From Bacteroidia bacterium (GTDB lineage: Bacteria; Bacteroidota; Bacteroidia; Flavobacteriales; Flavobacteriaceae): a stretch of DNA of 64,000 nt. Positions 17,316 through 27,249 of this stretch are shown here, piece after piece; position 1 is the stretch's first letter; each line of letters begins with the position of its first letter. The notes under the pieces are model-generated. The model had not been told where the DNA came from. It saw only the letters and a program-made list of their open reading frames with translations, and searched no databases. The DNA lies in the NCBI GenBank assembly GCA_030427735.1, contig JAUIBP010000012.1, positions 44,937 through 108,936 on the forward strand, in the 5' to 3' direction. Made by a program: the position numbers and the translations under genes.

Positions 17316-17505
17316 TCTTCAATTAATTATGAATTAAATCGAACTGCCATGTTAAATATTTTTATTTTATTAAAATTTAAGGTATATTTTATCAATCTAT
17401 TAAATCTGATGCTGCTTTTTTGGAGATATGGTAGTTAAAGGCAATTTGTGACAGAAAAAGAATTTAGGATTAGGTTAAAAGAGGGTATATTTAAATAGTA
17501 TAAAG

Positions 17506-18096
17506 GTGGAAACGAATGATGCAAGTTTTAGAGCGGTCTTTATTTATTCTAAAGGCTACAAACGGCAGTTGTTAATGTCTTGGAAAGATATTGAAACATT
17601 GTCTAAGTTTATAAAAAACACCATAAAGCAGGAGGTTACTATAATAAACACCAATTTAGGTTTAGATATTTATTATGTGTCGCCAGTAGATATGAAAGCG
17701 TTTATTTGCAAATCGTTTTTGTTGTTGCATGCTATTAAGGGACATAAAGAAACCGATTTTAATATTATTTCGTTAGCTTCTCACCAAGAAATTAAACAGT
17801 ATTTATATCATGCGTATCTGCATTGGACTAAAATGCCCTTACTTTTAAAAAGTTACTTAAAAAGCTTTGTAATACAGTTAAACCGAGATTACTTGCATAA
17901 TATTACCATTAATAGCTTGCTGTTTTCGGTTTGGTATGCAAATCTTAAACAAATTCGCACCAGAATTGGCGGTCAATTAGATCGTAAAGGCATTATTTTA
18001 ATGGATACTTTACAGGAACTGTATTTAGATCAGAATTACAATCCGTTGGAAAAGTCTTTCATAAAAGAAGCTTTGCATGAATCGCATCATAATTAG
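17506..18096 (+). CDS. Conserved-looking hypothetical protein (196 aa)
   Basis: The frame begins with GTG at 17506 (METNDASFRAV). No family is recognised. The protein has no signal peptide or membrane helix. It is rich in aromatic and basic residues and looks mainly helical in the second half (SYLKSFVIQLNRDYLHNITIN onward). It contains TRIGGQLDRKGIILMDTLQELYLD (about 152-175) and ends with three histidines close together (HESHHN). It is convergent with purU, with only three bases between stop codons. Codon use resembles its neighbours, so it is likely a resident gene. Confidence 0.7.
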   Translation: METNDASFRAVFIYSKGYKRQLLMSWKDIETLSKFIKNTIKQEVTIINTNLGLDIYYVSPVDMKAFICKSFLLLHAIKGHKETDFNIISLASHQEIKQYLYHAYLHWTKMPLLLKSYLKSFVIQLNRDYLHNITINSLLFSVWYANLKQIRTRIGGQLDRKGIILMDTLQELYLDQNYNPLEKSFIKEALHESHHN

Positions 18097-18099
18097 TTT

Positions 18100-18954
18100 C
18101 TAATAAAAAATTAGTGTTTTATTGTTAAACACCATCACTTTGCGGTTAATATGCAATTTAATAGCTGTAGCCAAAACAATTTTTTCTAAATCGCGCCCTT
18201 TGGCAATTAAGTCTTCTATAGCGTGGGTATGAGAAACCCGTGCAACATCTTGTTCTATAATTGGGCCGGCATCTAAATCTTCCGTAACATAATGGCTAGT
18301 GGCGCCAATAATTTTTACGCCGCGCTTGTAAGCCGAATGGTAGGGCTTTGCACCAACAAATGCTGGTAAAAACGAATGGTGAATATTAATTATTTTATTC
18401 GGATAAACACTGATTAATTTGCTTGAAACAATTTGCATATAGCGTGCCAAAACAATAAAATCTATATTGTGTTTTTGTAATAATTCCAGTTGTTTGGTTT
18501 CGGCTGCTTCTTTCGTGTCTTTAGTAACAGGAACGTGATAAAACGGAATATTGTAACTGTCGGCAATCGTTTTTAAATCGTTGTGATTACTCAAAATAAA
18601 AGGAATTTCGGCATGTAATTCTCCTGAATTGTATCGTCCCAAAATATCGTACAAACAATGGTCGTATTTCGAAACGAAAATGGCCATTTTAGGTTTTACT
18701 TCGGCAGTATAAATGCGCCATTTCATTTTAAACTGCAACACAAGAGTGTCTTTAAATGTATTTTTTAAATGCTCCAAATTAAATGTAGAATCTTGGAATT
18801 CACTTTCCAAGCGCATAAAGAAAATGTTCTGTTCGCGGTCTACATGTTGGTCTATATATACAATGTTTCCGCCATTATTAGCAATAAAATTAGATACAGC
18901 AGCAATAATACCAGATTGGTCGTTGCAGTGCATTAATAGCGTTATTCTATTCAT
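18100..18954 (-). CDS. purU: Formyltetrahydrofolate deformylase
   Basis: Hydrolyses 10-formyl-THF to formate and THF, balancing the one-carbon pool and feeding formate to purine synthesis. The N-terminal ACT domain starts at MNRITLLMHCNDQSGIIAAVSNFI. The catalytic formyltransferase domain carries NIHHSFLPAFVGAKPYHSAYKRGVKIIGATSHYVTEDLDAGPIIEQD in the last third, including the conserved H-H-S-F-L-P, the GAT-x-H-(Y/F) and the catalytic Asp of D-L-D-x-GP. I chose the ATG at 18952-18954; an in-frame ATG five codons earlier (18969) adds only MKHKI. About 284 residues is the usual length. It is divergent from the mutase gene. Confidence 0.95.
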   Translation of the reverse strand: MNRITLLMHCNDQSGIIAAVSNFIANNGGNIVYIDQHVDREQNIFFMRLESEFQDSTFNLEHLKNTFKDTLVLQFKMKWRIYTAEVKPKMAIFVSKYDHCLYDILGRYNSGELHAEIPFILSNHNDLKTIADSYNIPFYHVPVTKDTKEAAETKQLELLQKHNIDFIVLARYMQIVSSKLISVYPNKIINIHHSFLPAFVGAKPYHSAYKRGVKIIGATSHYVTEDLDAGPIIEQDVARVSHTHAIEDLIAKGRDLEKIVLATAIKLHINRKVMVFNNKTLIFY

Positions 18955-19099
18955 AATCTTGTGTTTCAATACTGCATAAAAATAGTTAGAAAATTATTAG
19001 TAGCTGCTTTCTGCTAGGCTTTTAGATAATTTAAGATAAATGAAACTTTTTTTTGAATATTCCGTAAATTGCCACTCTTTAGAATAGAAGATTTTAACA

Positions 19100-22000
19100 A
19101 TGGAACAAATAAAACCTTATAAACCAAAATATAAAGTACGTATTGTAACGGCGGCTTCGCTTTTCGATGGGCACGATGCGTCTATAAACATCATGCGTCG
19201 CATTATTCAAGCGACCGGTGTAGAAGTGATTCACTTGGGGCACGATCGCAGTGTCGAGGAAGTTGTAAATACAGCCATACAAGAAGATGCGAACGCCATT
19301 TGTTTAACGTCGTACCAAGGTGGGCACAACGAGTATTTTAAATATATGTTCGATTTGTTGAACGAAAAAGGAGCTAGTCATATAAAGATTTTTGGCGGCG
19401 GTGGCGGCGTTATTTTACCCTCGGAAATTAAAGAGCTTATGGATTATGGTATTACCAGAATCTATTCGCCAGACGATGGTCGCGAACTCGGTTTGCAAGG
19501 TATGATTAACGATTTGGTAGAACAATCGGATTTCCCTGTGGGAGAATCGTTAAATGGTGAAGTAAATCATTTGGAAAGTAAACAGGTTAATGCGATTGCT
19601 CGTGTGATTTCTTCCGCAGAAAATTTCCCGGAAGTTGCTCACGATACCTTAGAGACTATTCATAAAAACAACGAAAAATCTACTACGCCTGTTTTGGGAA
19701 TTACCGGAACTGGTGGGGCCGGAAAGTCATCATTAGTAGATGAGTTGGTGCGCCGTTTTCTATTGGATTTTCCAGAAAAAACTGTTGGAATCATTTCGGT
19801 AGATCCATCAAAACGTAAAACTGGAGGCGCGCTTTTAGGCGATCGTATTCGTATGAATGCTATTAACAATCCGCGTGTGTATATGCGCAGTTTGGCTACG
19901 CGCCAATCTAATTTGGCCTTGTCCAAACATGTAAACGATGCTGTTGAGGTGTTAAAAGCAGCGGCATACGATTTAATTATATTGGAAACCTCGGGTATTG
20001 GGCAGTCCGATACCGAAATTATAGAACATAGCGATGTGTCCTTGTATGTGATGACACCAGAATTTGGTGCCGCTACGCAGTTGGAAAAAATCGATATGTT
20101 GGATTTTGCCGATTTGGTGGCTATCAATAAATTCGATAAACGCGGTGCTTTAGATGCACTTCGCGATGTAAAAAAGCAATACCTGCGCAACCATAATCAA
20201 TGGGATGCCGATCCAGAAACCATGCCGGTTTTCGGAACCATTGCCTCGCAGTTTAACGATCCAGGTATGAATACCTTGTACAAAGAGGTTATGGATTGTT
20301 TGGTTGAAAAAACGCAAGCCGATTTACAGTCTTCGTTTGCGATTTCCGAAGCGATGAGCGAGAAAATATTCGTTATTCCTCCAGCTCGCACGCGCTATTT
20401 ATCTGAAATTGCTGAAAACAATCGTCAATACGATAAAACAGCAGAAGCACAAGTGCAGGTCGCACAAAAATTATATGGTATTTATAAAACGATTGGAACG
20501 CTAACAGATACTGATGTAGCCATTTCTAAAATAGGATTGGATGAAGATGAGATTCTGAAACAAGTTCAGAATGACGACAGCATTTTTGTGAAGTTGCTTG
20601 TTGCGCAATTCGACAAAGTAAAACTGAATTTAGATCCTTACAATTGGGAAGTAATTACCACTTGGGATGACAAAGTAAACAAATACAAAAATCCTGTTTA
20701 TTCATTCAAAGTACGCGATAAAGAAATCAATATCAATACGCATACCGAGTCTTTATCGCATTTACAAATTCCAAAGGTAGCCTTGCCAAAATACCAGGCT
20801 TGGGGCGATGTGTTGCGTTGGTGTTTACAGGAAAATGTACCTGGTGAATTTCCGTACACTTCGGGCTTGTATCCGTTTAAACGCACGGGTGAAGATCCGG
20901 CGAGAATGTTCGCGGGTGAAGGTAGCCCCGAACGTACCAATAGACGTTTTCATTACGTCAGTGCTGGTTTGCCTGCTAAACGTTTGTCAACCGCTTTCGA
21001 TAGTGTAACGCTTTATGGTAACGATCCCGATTTAAGACCTGATATTTATGGGAAAATAGGTAATGCCGGCGTGAGTATTTGTTGTTTGGACGATGCTAAA
21101 AAATTGTATTCTGGTTTCAATTTGGCCGATGTTATGACTTCGGTGAGTATGACCATTAACGGACCAGCACCAATGTTACTGGGCTTTTTTATGAATGCCG
21201 CCATCGATCAACAATGCGAAATTTATATCAAAGAGAATGGTTTAGAGGCTGAAGTTGAAGCCAAAATTGCTGCTATTTACCAAGCAAAAGGCGTAGACAG
21301 ACCAACGTATAATGGTGATTTACCCGAAGGAAACAATGGTTTAGGATTAATGCTTTTGGGTGTTACTGGCGATCAAGTGTTACCAGAAGCGATCTATGCC
21401 GATATTAAAACCAAAACCATAGCCCAAGTGCGTGGTACGGTGCAGGCAGATATTTTAAAAGAAGATCAGGCGCAAAACACTTGTATTTTTTCAACGGAGT
21501 TTGCGCTGCGTTTAATGGGCGATGTTCAGGAGTATTTTATAGATAACAATGTGCGTAATTTTTATTCGGTGTCTATTTCGGGCTATCATATTGCAGAAGC
21601 AGGCGCGAACCCCATTACGCAATTGGCATTGACCTTATCTAACGGTTTTACTTACGTGGAGTATTATTTGTCACGTGGGATGGACATTAATAAATTTGGA
21701 CCCAACTTATCGTTTTTCTTTTCCAACGGTATCGATCCGGAATATGCCGTTATTGGCCGCGTAGCCAGAAAAATCTGGGCTAAAGCCATGAAACTGAAAT
21801 ACGGTGCTAATGCCAGAGCGCAAATGTTAAAGTATCATATCCAGACTTCGGGTAGAAGTTTGCATGCTCAGGAAATCGATTTTAACGATATTCGTACAAC
21901 GCTTCAGGCGCTTTATGCGATTTACGATAACTGTAACTCACTTCATACTAACGCTTACGACGAGGCGATTACTACGCCAACCGAAGAATCGGTGCGTCGT

Positions 22001-22525
22001 GCCATGGCGATTCAATTAATAATTAATAAGGAATTAGGATTGGCAAAGAATGAAAATCCAATTCAAGGTTCGTTTATTATTGAAGAATTAACCGATTTGG
22101 TTGAAGAAGCCGTACTCATGGAATTCGATCGCATTACAGAACGCGGCGGTGTATTAGGCGCTATGGAAACTATGTACCAGCGTAGTAAAATTCAGGAGGA
22201 AAGTTTGTATTACGAAACCTTAAAACACAACGGCAGCTTCCCGATAATTGGAGTGAATACATTCTTGAGTTCTAAAGGTTCGCCTACAGTAATTCCGAAA
22301 GAAGTGATTCGTGCGACCGAGGAAGAAAAGCAATGGCAAATTAAAACACTAGAAAATCTTCATAAAGGAAACGATACCGAAGCTATTTTACAAGACTTGC
22401 AACAAAAAGCCGTTCAGAATGAAAATATTTTTGAAGTTTTAATGGAAGTGTGTAAAGTATGTTCTTTAGGACAAATTACCAATGCGTTATTCGAGGTTGG
22501 CGGACAATACCGTAGAAATATGTAA
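19100..22525 (+). CDS. icmF: Fused B12-dependent acyl-CoA mutase with G-protein chaperone (IcmF-type)
   Basis: 1141 residues joining in one chain what is split in other mutases. The N-terminal cobalamin-binding domain is residues ~10-145 ([16 protein letters not shown] with the DGH at 23-25, CLTSYQGGH, then the glycine run FGGGGGVI). A MeaB-like GTPase follows (P-loop GTGGAGKS at 203-210, [40 protein letters not shown]). The mutase barrel lies from ~540 to the end ([64 protein letters not shown]). This order is that of isobutyryl-CoA mutase fused. Substrate (isobutyryl-, pivalyl-, other acyl-CoA, or methylmalonyl-CoA) cannot be told from sequence by eye. Adenosylcobalamin is required. It is monocistronic with a terminator after it. 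Confidence 0.93.
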   Translation: MEQIKPYKPKYKVRIVTAASLFDGHDASINIMRRIIQATGVEVIHLGHDRSVEEVVNTAIQEDANAICLTSYQGGHNEYFKYMFDLLNEKGASHIKIFGGGGGVILPSEIKELMDYGITRIYSPDDGRELGLQGMINDLVEQSDFPVGESLNGEVNHLESKQVNAIARVISSAENFPEVAHDTLETIHKNNEKSTTPVLGITGTGGAGKSSLVDELVRRFLLDFPEKTVGIISVDPSKRKTGGALLGDRIRMNAINNPRVYMRSLATRQSNLALSKHVNDAVEVLKAAAYDLIILETSGIGQSDTEIIEHSDVSLYVMTPEFGAATQLEKIDMLDFADLVAINKFDKRGALDALRDVKKQYLRNHNQWDADPETMPVFGTIASQFNDPGMNTLYKEVMDCLVEKTQADLQSSFAISEAMSEKIFVIPPARTRYLSEIAENNRQYDKTAEAQVQVAQKLYGIYKTIGTLTDTDVAISKIGLDEDEILKQVQNDDSIFVKLLVAQFDKVKLNLDPYNWEVITTWDDKVNKYKNPVYSFKVRDKEININTHTESLSHLQIPKVALPKYQAWGDVLRWCLQENVPGEFPYTSGLYPFKRTGEDPARMFAGEGSPERTNRRFHYVSAGLPAKRLSTAFDSVTLYGNDPDLRPDIYGKIGNAGVSICCLDDAKKLYSGFNLADVMTSVSMTINGPAPMLLGFFMNAAIDQQCEIYIKENGLEAEVEAKIAAIYQAKGVDRPTYNGDLPEGNNGLGLMLLGVTGDQVLPEAIYADIKTKTIAQVRGTVQADILKEDQAQNTCIFSTEFALRLMGDVQEYFIDNNVRNFYSVSISGYHIAEAGANPITQLALTLSNGFTYVEYYLSRGMDINKFGPNLSFFFSNGIDPEYAVIGRVARKIWAKAMKLKYGANARAQMLKYHIQTSGRSLHAQEIDFNDIRTTLQALYAIYDNCNSLHTNAYDEAITTPTEESVRRAMAIQLIINKELGLAKNENPIQGSFIIEELTDLVEEAVLMEFDRITERGGVLGAMETMYQRSKIQEESLYYETLKHNGSFPIIGVNTFLSSKGSPTVIPKEVIRATEEEKQWQIKTLENLHKGNDTEAILQDLQQKAVQNENIFEVLMEVCKVCSLGQITNALFEVGGQYRRNM

Positions 22526-22550
22526 TTAATTTCTAGAGTAAAATTATATG

Positions 22551-22579
22551 AAATCCCGGGCACTCTCGGGATTTTTTTG
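22551..22579 (+). terminator. Terminator of the mutase gene
   Basis: AAATCCCG (22551-22558) pairs with CGGGATTT (22567-22574). The inner GG and CT extend it to about ten pairs including one G-T, around loop CACT. A T-run to 22578 follows. Confidence 0.9.
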
Positions 22580-22759
22580 TTTCTGGAAATCAGTTTATAG
22601 TTAGGTAGCGCTAATCGAGGTATAAAATATACCTAAAAATAGAAACACAAAACAAGCGGTTTCTTGTGGGTAACGATTTGTTAATTTAGTTAACATAAAA
22701 GTTGCAATAAGTTTACCGAACCACTTTTTTTACTTAACAAATTTACCAGAGTCTCGTAA

Positions 22760-22767
22760 TACATTTG
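22760..22767 (+). promoter_or_regulatory. -7 box of the lipoprotein-peroxidase operon
   Basis: TACATTTG is an exact TAnnTTTG, 33 bases before the ATG at 22801. The leader is A-rich (AAACAAAAAGAAAAT), as is usual for initiation in this phylum. Confidence 0.55.
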
Positions 22768-22800
22768 TTCATTATTAATCAAACAAAAAGAAAATAAATT

Positions 22801-24339
22801 ATGAACAAATTTTTAAAATTATTCGCCTTATTATTAATCCTTACATCCACTAGCGCTTTAGTGGTGAGTTGTGATGTTGAAGACGGAAAAGATGGTGTTG
22901 ACGGTGTAGATGGTGCCGACGGTACAGACGGTGTAGACGGAGCAGATGGAGAAGATGGCCAAGACGGTAGTGATGCTTCTGTGTATTTAACCTCATCGCA
23001 ATCTCCAACTTTATTAAAGGTTACAAACGACTTTGTGAACTTAAAAATTTCAACATTAATATCTTCTGAGGATGTTATCCCAAATTCACCAGATTTTGTT
23101 TACGGTTCTATGGCCGATGGTGCTGGGTTAATTAATAATGGAGATAATACTTATACCTTAATTAATAATATTGAAGCAGATTATTCTATCGCTCGTATTT
23201 TATTAAACGAAAATTTACGTCCGTACCACGGCGAGTATATTTTAAATGCAACAGCAACTGCAGAAACAGCAATGTGTTCTGGTACTTTAATTACCCAAGA
23301 AGAGCATGGTTTTGGGCCATTATACCTATCTGGAGGTGAATGGGGAGGTGCTTCTAAAGGCGTATTTGTTGTAGATCCAAATAAAAGTGTAGAAGATGCA
23401 AGTGTAGGGGAGTTGTTACCAGCAATGGGACAATGGTCTACAGAAAATGCTGTGCCAATTGGTAAAGATGCGTATCCAGATAAAACGGTTGTATTTATTG
23501 GAGACGATCATTCCGATAATTCTGTGCCTTCAGGACAATTAGGTATGTATGTTGGTAGCAGAGGCGATTTAAATGGCGGTAAACTTTACGGTTTAAAAGT
23601 GACTACCGAAGGTGTAGATTTTGAAATGGATATGGAAGAAGGTGTTGCATATAATGCTGAATTTGTTGAATTAACAGAAACAGAAATCGATGCTTTAGAT
23701 ACAGAAGCCAAAGAAAAAGGTGTTATGGGCTTTTCAAGATTAGAAGATATCGATTGGAGACGTGGTTCGGCTGCTAACCAAAGAGAAATTTATTTCTGTG
23801 TTACAGGACGTATTTCTGCTAGTTTAGAAGGAAAAGGTTCTGCTTTGGGACGTGTATATAAAGTAGTGTTAAACGAAACAGATCCTACAGGAGCTGCTAA
23901 AATAACATGTGTTTTAGATGGTGATAAAGTAGGAGGCGTAGCAGATGGTTTCCATTCTCCAGACAATATTTTAGTAACCGAAAACTACGCTTATATTCAA
24001 GAAGATCCTAACGGATATTTAGATACGGCAGTAAACGGTTTTGCAAAATTATATCAGTACAATTTAGAAACAGGAGCGTTAAAAACTGTATTGGAGTGTG
24101 ACCAGAATAGAGCTGAAGGGCTAGGGTATGGATCTGCTTCTAATACTTGGGAATTAACAGGTATGATAGATGTTACCGATGTGGTTAATAATGGTGTTAA
24201 CACCTTTTTGTTAATGACTCAAAACCATGGTTGGGATCCTGCCGACGGGACTTCGTTTACAGACCCATTAGCAAATCCAAATTTAGCTAACGCCAAAGAA
24301 GGTTCTATGCTTTATGTTGTTAAAGGTTTAGATAGATAA
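22801..24339 (+). CDS. Collagen-like-repeat lipoprotein with PhoX/DUF839-like domain
   Basis: 512 residues. A signal peptide ends in the lipobox VVSC, so Cys24 would be lipidated. Residues ~28-57 are ten DGx triplets, a collagen-like stretch that is acidic (every triplet DG). The remaining ~450 residues look like a PhoX/DUF839 beta-propeller: AMCSGTLITQEEHGFGPLYLSGGEWGG (about 157-183), SRLEDIDWRR (about 313-322), GFHSPDNILVTENYAYIQEDPNG (about 383-405) and SMLYVVKGLDR at the end. PhoX-type proteins are Ca/Fe phosphatases, but key metal residues could not be checked here. Thirteen bases separate it from the di-haem peroxidase gene, so the two form an operon and probably act together at the cell surface. 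Confidence 0.82.
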   Translation: MNKFLKLFALLLILTSTSALVVSCDVEDGKDGVDGVDGADGTDGVDGADGEDGQDGSDASVYLTSSQSPTLLKVTNDFVNLKISTLISSEDVIPNSPDFVYGSMADGAGLINNGDNTYTLINNIEADYSIARILLNENLRPYHGEYILNATATAETAMCSGTLITQEEHGFGPLYLSGGEWGGASKGVFVVDPNKSVEDASVGELLPAMGQWSTENAVPIGKDAYPDKTVVFIGDDHSDNSVPSGQLGMYVGSRGDLNGGKLYGLKVTTEGVDFEMDMEEGVAYNAEFVELTETEIDALDTEAKEKGVMGFSRLEDIDWRRGSAANQREIYFCVTGRISASLEGKGSALGRVYKVVLNETDPTGAAKITCVLDGDKVGGVADGFHSPDNILVTENYAYIQEDPNGYLDTAVNGFAKLYQYNLETGALKTVLECDQNRAEGLGYGSASNTWELTGMIDVTDVVNNGVNTFLLMTQNHGWDPADGTSFTDPLANPNLANAKEGSMLYVVKGLDR

Positions 24340-24352
24340 TTTTTACAATACA

Positions 24353-26170
24353 ATGAATAAGAACATATTAGTTGTAAAGGCTAAGACATATACGTTTGGT
24401 ATATGTCTTTTGCTTTTAATAGTGTCTTGTAATAACAAATCTGAAACGGTAGATATTAAAAAACTCGCTTCGACCAATGAGCAAGTTGAAGCATTATATA
24501 TTTCGGAGTTACAAGAATGTATCAAACATTTAGAGCGTATTTCAATTTCAAATGCTTCAAAAGACAATGTGGCAGCTTATAAGCAGGCACGCCTGCATTT
24601 TAAGCAAATAGAACCAATCTTGGCTGCGGTAGATAAGAATAATTTTAAATCGTTAAATGCGCCAAATATTTTACAGGTTAACGAAGAAGATGCTACAGAT
24701 ATTAAAATTAGAAATCCGTTTGGTTTTCAGGTTATCGAAGAATTGTTGCACGAACCAGAGTTAGATACACTACTCTTGAAAAATGTGGTTTCGGTAACCA
24801 GAGATCGGATAAAGTTGTTGAAAGCGAATACTCGTATTCAGTTAAAAGATTATCATCTTATTTGGCTAATAAGAGATCAAATTATTAGAACGGCCACGAC
24901 GGGTATTACAGGATTCGACTCGCCAGTTTTGGGTCAGGCTTTAAAAGAGAGTCAATACACGACAAGTACTTTGTTAAAACTAATTGATATCTATAAGGAT
25001 AATTTTACTTCCGATGCTGTTTATAATGAATTAACAGGCGCCTTAAAAAATGGTATTTCAGCCTTGGACGCCGATTTTGAAACCTTCGACCGATACGATT
25101 TCATTAAAAATCATACCGATGTGCAGTTGCAAGCCTTGTTAAAAACACAAGACGATTGGCGGGTATCCTTTCCTTTCGAAATGGCGATTTCAAATACAGC
25201 AAAATCACTTTTTGATAAGCAGACGCTTAATGTCTTTTACTTTTCAGACTATAAGAGCGACACGCTTAATCTAAAACAAAAAGAAGTTTTTGGTAAACAA
25301 TTGTTTAACGATTCACTGTTGTCTAAAAGTCAAACCATGGCTTGTGCAACTTGCCATATAAAAGACAAAGCGTTTACCGACGGTAGAACGGTATTTAATA
25401 ATAAACAAATACGCAATACGCCCACTTTAAGCTATTCGGGGTATCAGCAATCTTTTTTTATGGATGGTAGAGCAGGGAGTTTAGAAGGTCAAGTTGTGGG
25501 GGTTGCCGAAAATCACGACGAGTTTAATCTACCAATGGATTCTATTGTAGATCGAGTTTTGAAGCATCCAAATTACAAGCAACAACTAGAGACGCTTTAT
25601 AAAGGTAAACGCGCCGATTATAATATCAGGCATGCCATAGCCTCTTACATTAGAACTTTAAACGATTTCGATTCTAAATTCGATAATAATATAAATGGCA
25701 AAGCCCAAACGATTACTGCGGATGAAAAACAAGGTTTCAATTTGTTTATGGGAAAAGCTGCTTGTGCAACCTGTCATTTTCCGCCGTTGTTTAATGGTAC
25801 GGTACCGCCAAATTATAACGACACCGAAGTAGAGTTATTAGGTGTGCCGCAAGTTCCCGATACGGTTAACGCAGTAATTAGTGGAGACTTGGGGCGTTAT
25901 GATGTATTTCAAACAGAAGAAAGAAAGCATTTTTTTAAGACGCCAACAGTACGAAATATAGCTAAAACCGCACCGTATATGCACAATGGTGTTTACGAAT
26001 CTTTAGAAGCGGTTGTCGATTTTTATAATCGTGGTGGCGGAAAAGGGATTGGGATTCATGAAGACTATCAAACCCTGCCGTTCGATAATTTGGACTTAAC
26101 ACCAAAAGAACAAATGCAATTAGTAGCTTTTATGAATAGCTTAACTGATGCCGGTTTCGAGGAGGAATAG
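24353..26170 (+). CDS. Di-haem cytochrome c peroxidase-family lipoprotein with imelysin-like N-terminal region
   Basis: 605 residues. The leader ends in the lipobox LIVSC (Cys26). Two c-type haem sites are visible, CATCH at 331-335 and CATCH at 471-475, within a bacterial CcpA/MauG-type domain. Nearby motifs are FTDGRTVFNNKQIRNTPTLS and KTPTVRNIAKTAPYMHNGVYESLEAVVDFYNRGG, with the conserved T-P-T-(L/V)-R-N and YMH-x-G. The first ~300 residues are helical. They contain NPFGFQVIEELLHEP (121-135), which resembles the G-x-H-x-IE-x-LL motif of imelysin-type domains, with Phe-Gln replacing His. It lies downstream of the PhoX-like lipoprotein in one operon. The reaction may be H2O2 reduction or MauG-like oxidation of a partner. 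The partner could be the upstream protein, but this is inference. Confidence 0.88.
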   Translation: MNKNILVVKAKTYTFGICLLLLIVSCNNKSETVDIKKLASTNEQVEALYISELQECIKHLERISISNASKDNVAAYKQARLHFKQIEPILAAVDKNNFKSLNAPNILQVNEEDATDIKIRNPFGFQVIEELLHEPELDTLLLKNVVSVTRDRIKLLKANTRIQLKDYHLIWLIRDQIIRTATTGITGFDSPVLGQALKESQYTTSTLLKLIDIYKDNFTSDAVYNELTGALKNGISALDADFETFDRYDFIKNHTDVQLQALLKTQDDWRVSFPFEMAISNTAKSLFDKQTLNVFYFSDYKSDTLNLKQKEVFGKQLFNDSLLSKSQTMACATCHIKDKAFTDGRTVFNNKQIRNTPTLSYSGYQQSFFMDGRAGSLEGQVVGVAENHDEFNLPMDSIVDRVLKHPNYKQQLETLYKGKRADYNIRHAIASYIRTLNDFDSKFDNNINGKAQTITADEKQGFNLFMGKAACATCHFPPLFNGTVPPNYNDTEVELLGVPQVPDTVNAVISGDLGRYDVFQTEERKHFFKTPTVRNIAKTAPYMHNGVYESLEAVVDFYNRGGGKGIGIHEDYQTLPFDNLDLTPKEQMQLVAFMNSLTDAGFEEE

Positions 26171-26187
26171 ATTATACCATTTTCATT

Positions 26188-26387
26188 GGTCTCAGTCGTT
26201 AGTTGAAACTATGCACTTTTAGTGCAAGACTTTCAGTTTCTATAAATATTTTTGCGCCACGAATGCACGAATATTTGACATAGTTTTTATAAAGATTATT
26301 CGTGTATTTGTGGCTAAGGCGAACACAAATAATCAGACTTTCAGTCTGTTTTCAAACCTATGGACTTCCAGTCTATAGTGGTTTAGT
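26188..26387 (+). repeat. ~200-bp structured interspersed repeat, copy 1
   Basis: One of four copies in the window, all in this orientation. It starts at GGTCTCAGTCGTTAG and ends at CTATAGTGGTTTAGT. Internal dyads are GAAACT/AGTTTC enclosing GCACT-TTT-AGTGC, a long imperfect stem of 21-base arms (left arm 26256-26276, right arm about 26294-26314) that begins GCCAC and ends GTGGC, CAGACT-TTC-AGTCTG, and CTATGGACT-TCC-AGTCTATAG. It contains no convincing ORF. It lies between convergent genes. Confidence 0.9.
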
Positions 26388-26427
26388 TTAAAATGGACTA
26401 AATTGGTTCCAATAGAAAGGGGTAAAA

Positions 26428-26469
26428 AAAAACATACGGACAAAATGATCATTTTGTCCGTATGTTTTT
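26428..26469. terminator. 42-bp perfect palindrome, likely bidirectional terminator
   Basis: Every base from 26428 to 26469 pairs across a centre between 26448 and 26449 (core ATGATCAT, outer CATACGGAC/GTCCGTATG), with A-tracts on the left and T-tracts on the right. It sits between the peroxidase gene and the convergent outer-membrane protein gene. Confidence 0.8.
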
Positions 26470-26477
26470 AGTATTTC

Positions 26478-26515
26478 GTCCGCATGTTTTTTATAAACCA
26501 TACGGACGTTTTTTT
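26478..26515. terminator. Second hairpin related to the adjacent palindrome
   Basis: GTCCGCATG (26478-26486) pairs with CATACGGAC (26499-26507) with one mismatch. A run of T residues follows to 26516. The arms reuse the sequence of the neighbouring palindrome, so this looks like a rearranged duplicate. It would terminate plus-strand transcripts just before the convergent stop at 26524. Confidence 0.65.
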
Positions 26516-26523
26516 TAAGGGTC

Positions 26524-27177
26524 TTAATTCATTTTAAATACCAGTCCGCCACCAAGGCTAAATTGGTAAATTGTAGAATAGCTGCTTAAACCAGCCGAAG
26601 GGCCGTATCCGCTAAAATAGAATCCACCGCCCATAGCTTGCACAGCCGATAATAATTGAGCTTGGGCTTTAATACCTAGTTTATCGCTTAACCAGTAAAT
26701 ACCTCCTAATTTTGCACCCCAAGCAAATTTTGTGGTAGTTTCGCTATTGCCGTTATCCGGATTGTCAATATTGGCAATAACCATACCCGCACTTAGGCCT
26801 CCAAATCCTTCAAGTGGCGAGCCCGAAGCTCTAAAATAACGGTTACCCCCAAGTAAAATGTAATTGATGCCTAAATCGAAATTAGTAAAACGCTCGTTTA
26901 CAAAAAATCCTTGATCTAAGTAATACGTTGGCGCATTGGTGTCATGGCGCAAGTACATTAATTCTATACCAGTATTGTGATTGGTCATGTATTCTAAACC
27001 TGCTCCCCATTGAAAGCCATCTTCAATTTTACCATCGTAATAATTGTTGTAATCGTAGTACGAATCAAAACTATCTGCAAAAGCATACGATCCGTAAAGG
27101 TTAATGTTGAAGTTTTGTGCCCAGCTAAAACTACCAATTAAAGTGATAAGTGCTAAACTGATGTAAATTTTTTTCAT
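26524..27177 (-). CDS. Outer-membrane beta-barrel protein (OmpW/OmpA-barrel-like)
   Basis: 217 residues with a clear signal peptide (MKKIYISLALITLIGSFSWAQ). The mature part alternates aromatic and polar residues (NINLYGSYAFADSFDSYYDYNNYYDG, then GFQWGAGLEYMTNHNTGIELMYLRHD) and ends in a barrel-type strand (QFSLGGGLVFKMN). This fits an 8-stranded outer-membrane barrel of the broad Bacteroidota 'outer membrane beta-barrel' family. Ligand and role are unknown. It is a single gene, convergent with the peroxidase operon. Confidence 0.82.
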   Translation of the reverse strand: MKKIYISLALITLIGSFSWAQNFNINLYGSYAFADSFDSYYDYNNYYDGKIEDGFQWGAGLEYMTNHNTGIELMYLRHDTNAPTYYLDQGFFVNERFTNFDLGINYILLGGNRYFRASGSPLEGFGGLSAGMVIANIDNPDNGNSETTTKFAWGAKLGGIYWLSDKLGIKAQAQLLSAVQAMGGGFYFSGYGPSAGLSSYSTIYQFSLGGGLVFKMN

Positions 27178-27249
27178 TGTAAAAATGTTTATTTATTGTA
27201 ATAGGGGGCAAATATAATGGTTCTATACGAGTTGTGTTTAAACTAACTG

